Source of the DNA: Methanosarcinales archaeon
GTDB lineage: Archaea; Halobacteriota; Methanosarcinia; Methanosarcinales; Methanogasteraceae
DNA length: 5,799 nt
Assembly: GCA_003661105.1 (NCBI GenBank)
Contig: QMVM01000136.1
Coordinates: forward strand, 1-5,799
Direction: 5' to 3'
The translations under genes were made by a program, and so were the position numbers. Shown here in pieces: positions 5,576-5,799 of the stretch; the stretch's first letter is position 1; each line of letters opens with the position of its first letter. The notes under the pieces were generated by a model, which saw nothing but the letters and a program-made list of their open reading frames with translations, had not been told where the DNA came from and searched no databases.

Positions 5576-5613
5576 AGGTGTGCCCTCTAACTATTAATAT
5601 CTATCGCACACCT
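5576..5613. promoter_or_regulatory. Inverted repeat flanking the TATA region of the HTH_45-like gene
   Basis: AGGTGTGC (5576-5583) and its exact reverse complement GCACACCT (5606-5613) flank a 22-base A/T-rich centre. On the minus strand the centre contains ATATTAA (about 5594-5600), a plausible TATA box for the gene starting at 5525. The right arm overlaps the last codons of the Cdc48-like gene. It may be an operator for the regulator itself, or a weak hairpin ending the upstream transcript. The remainder of 5526-5600 shows only the ribosome binding site. Confidence 0.4.
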
Positions 5614-5798
5614 TGCGCGGATTTCTGATCATTTCGACCCCCTGCACACCGCACACACTCGGTCGCCTGATCGAAATGCCCCCTCGTGATCTTGACCGCA
5701 TCCGCAATCTTCTTCGCATCCGCTTCCACCCCCCGCTCAGGCATTGCCGCGCGGAGCGCAAGCATTGCCGCCTCCCTGCACACGGCTTCGATCTCCGC
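5601..5798 (-). CDS. Cdc48/VCP-like AAA+ ATPase, C-terminal fragment
   Basis: The last 65 residues of a protein that begins beyond the right edge. The stretch AEIEAVCREAAMLALRAAM matches the helical lid of the second AAA module in archaeal Cdc48 proteins (usually DIEALCREAAMLALRE). KITRGHFDQATECVR matches the later helix (typically HFEEALKKVRPS). Cdc48 ATPases unfold and remodel proteins in the cytoplasm and can work with proteasomes. The tail after this helix (CAGGRNDQKSAQGVR) is short and polar. ATP-binding motifs lie outside the window. A proteasome-activating or other AAA ATPase is less likely given the CREAAMLALR motif. Confidence 0.82.
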   Translation of the reverse strand, partial: AEIEAVCREAAMLALRAAMPERGVEADAKKIADAVKITRGHFDQATECVRCAGGRNDQKSAQGVR

Positions 5799-5799
5799 A

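Overview
The window looks like a chromosomal segment from a euryarchaeon, most probably a methanogen or methanotroph-type lineage (Methanosarcinales, Syntropharchaeales or ANME-1-like). This rests on a truncated archaeal-type TruD, a truncated Cdc48-type AAA ATPase C-terminus, a surface protein with a Methanosarcina-type S-layer domain, an archaeal HTH_45-type winged helix, archaeal TATA-like promoters, and GGAGG-type ribosome binding sites with GTG and TTG starts. The lineage is an inference from family recognition, not from a database search.

Left part (1-2713): the 3' end of truD (+) converges on a large, minus-strand, multidomain, membrane-anchored surface protein. Its order is signal peptide, S-layer domain, CARDB, Ig-like domain, acidic linker, transmembrane helix, PEGA domain, Ig-like domain. 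It probably starts at a TTG at 2713. Just upstream on the same strand (2718-3155) is the decayed C-terminal part of a radical SAM/SPASM protein. It is broken by at least one frameshift and an internal loss, but its SPASM cysteine pattern survives.

Central part (3194-5301) is the most interesting. It holds a 93-residue protein resembling a stand-alone subtilisin propeptide/inhibitor (I9-like). Converging on it with a 25-bp gap is a complete subtilisin-like serine protease with its own propeptide and no signal peptide. Upstream of the protease is a five-unit tandem array of a 13-bp palindromic repeat (consensus GAAACANTGTTTA). Beyond the array is a divergent 74-residue winged-helix protein. Two further units of the same repeat, in inverted orientation, lie directly upstream of the inhibitor gene. 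Protease, inhibitor and winged-helix gene may therefore form one co-regulated module, with the repeats as operators.

Right part (5298-5799): an HTH_45-like winged-helix gene (-) overlaps the 3' end of the first winged-helix gene by 4 bp. Its promoter region lies inside an 8-bp inverted repeat that touches the 3' end of the Cdc48-like gene (-), which runs off the window. TruD and Cdc48 look like conserved housekeeping flanks, and the material between them looks like a lineage-variable insertion.
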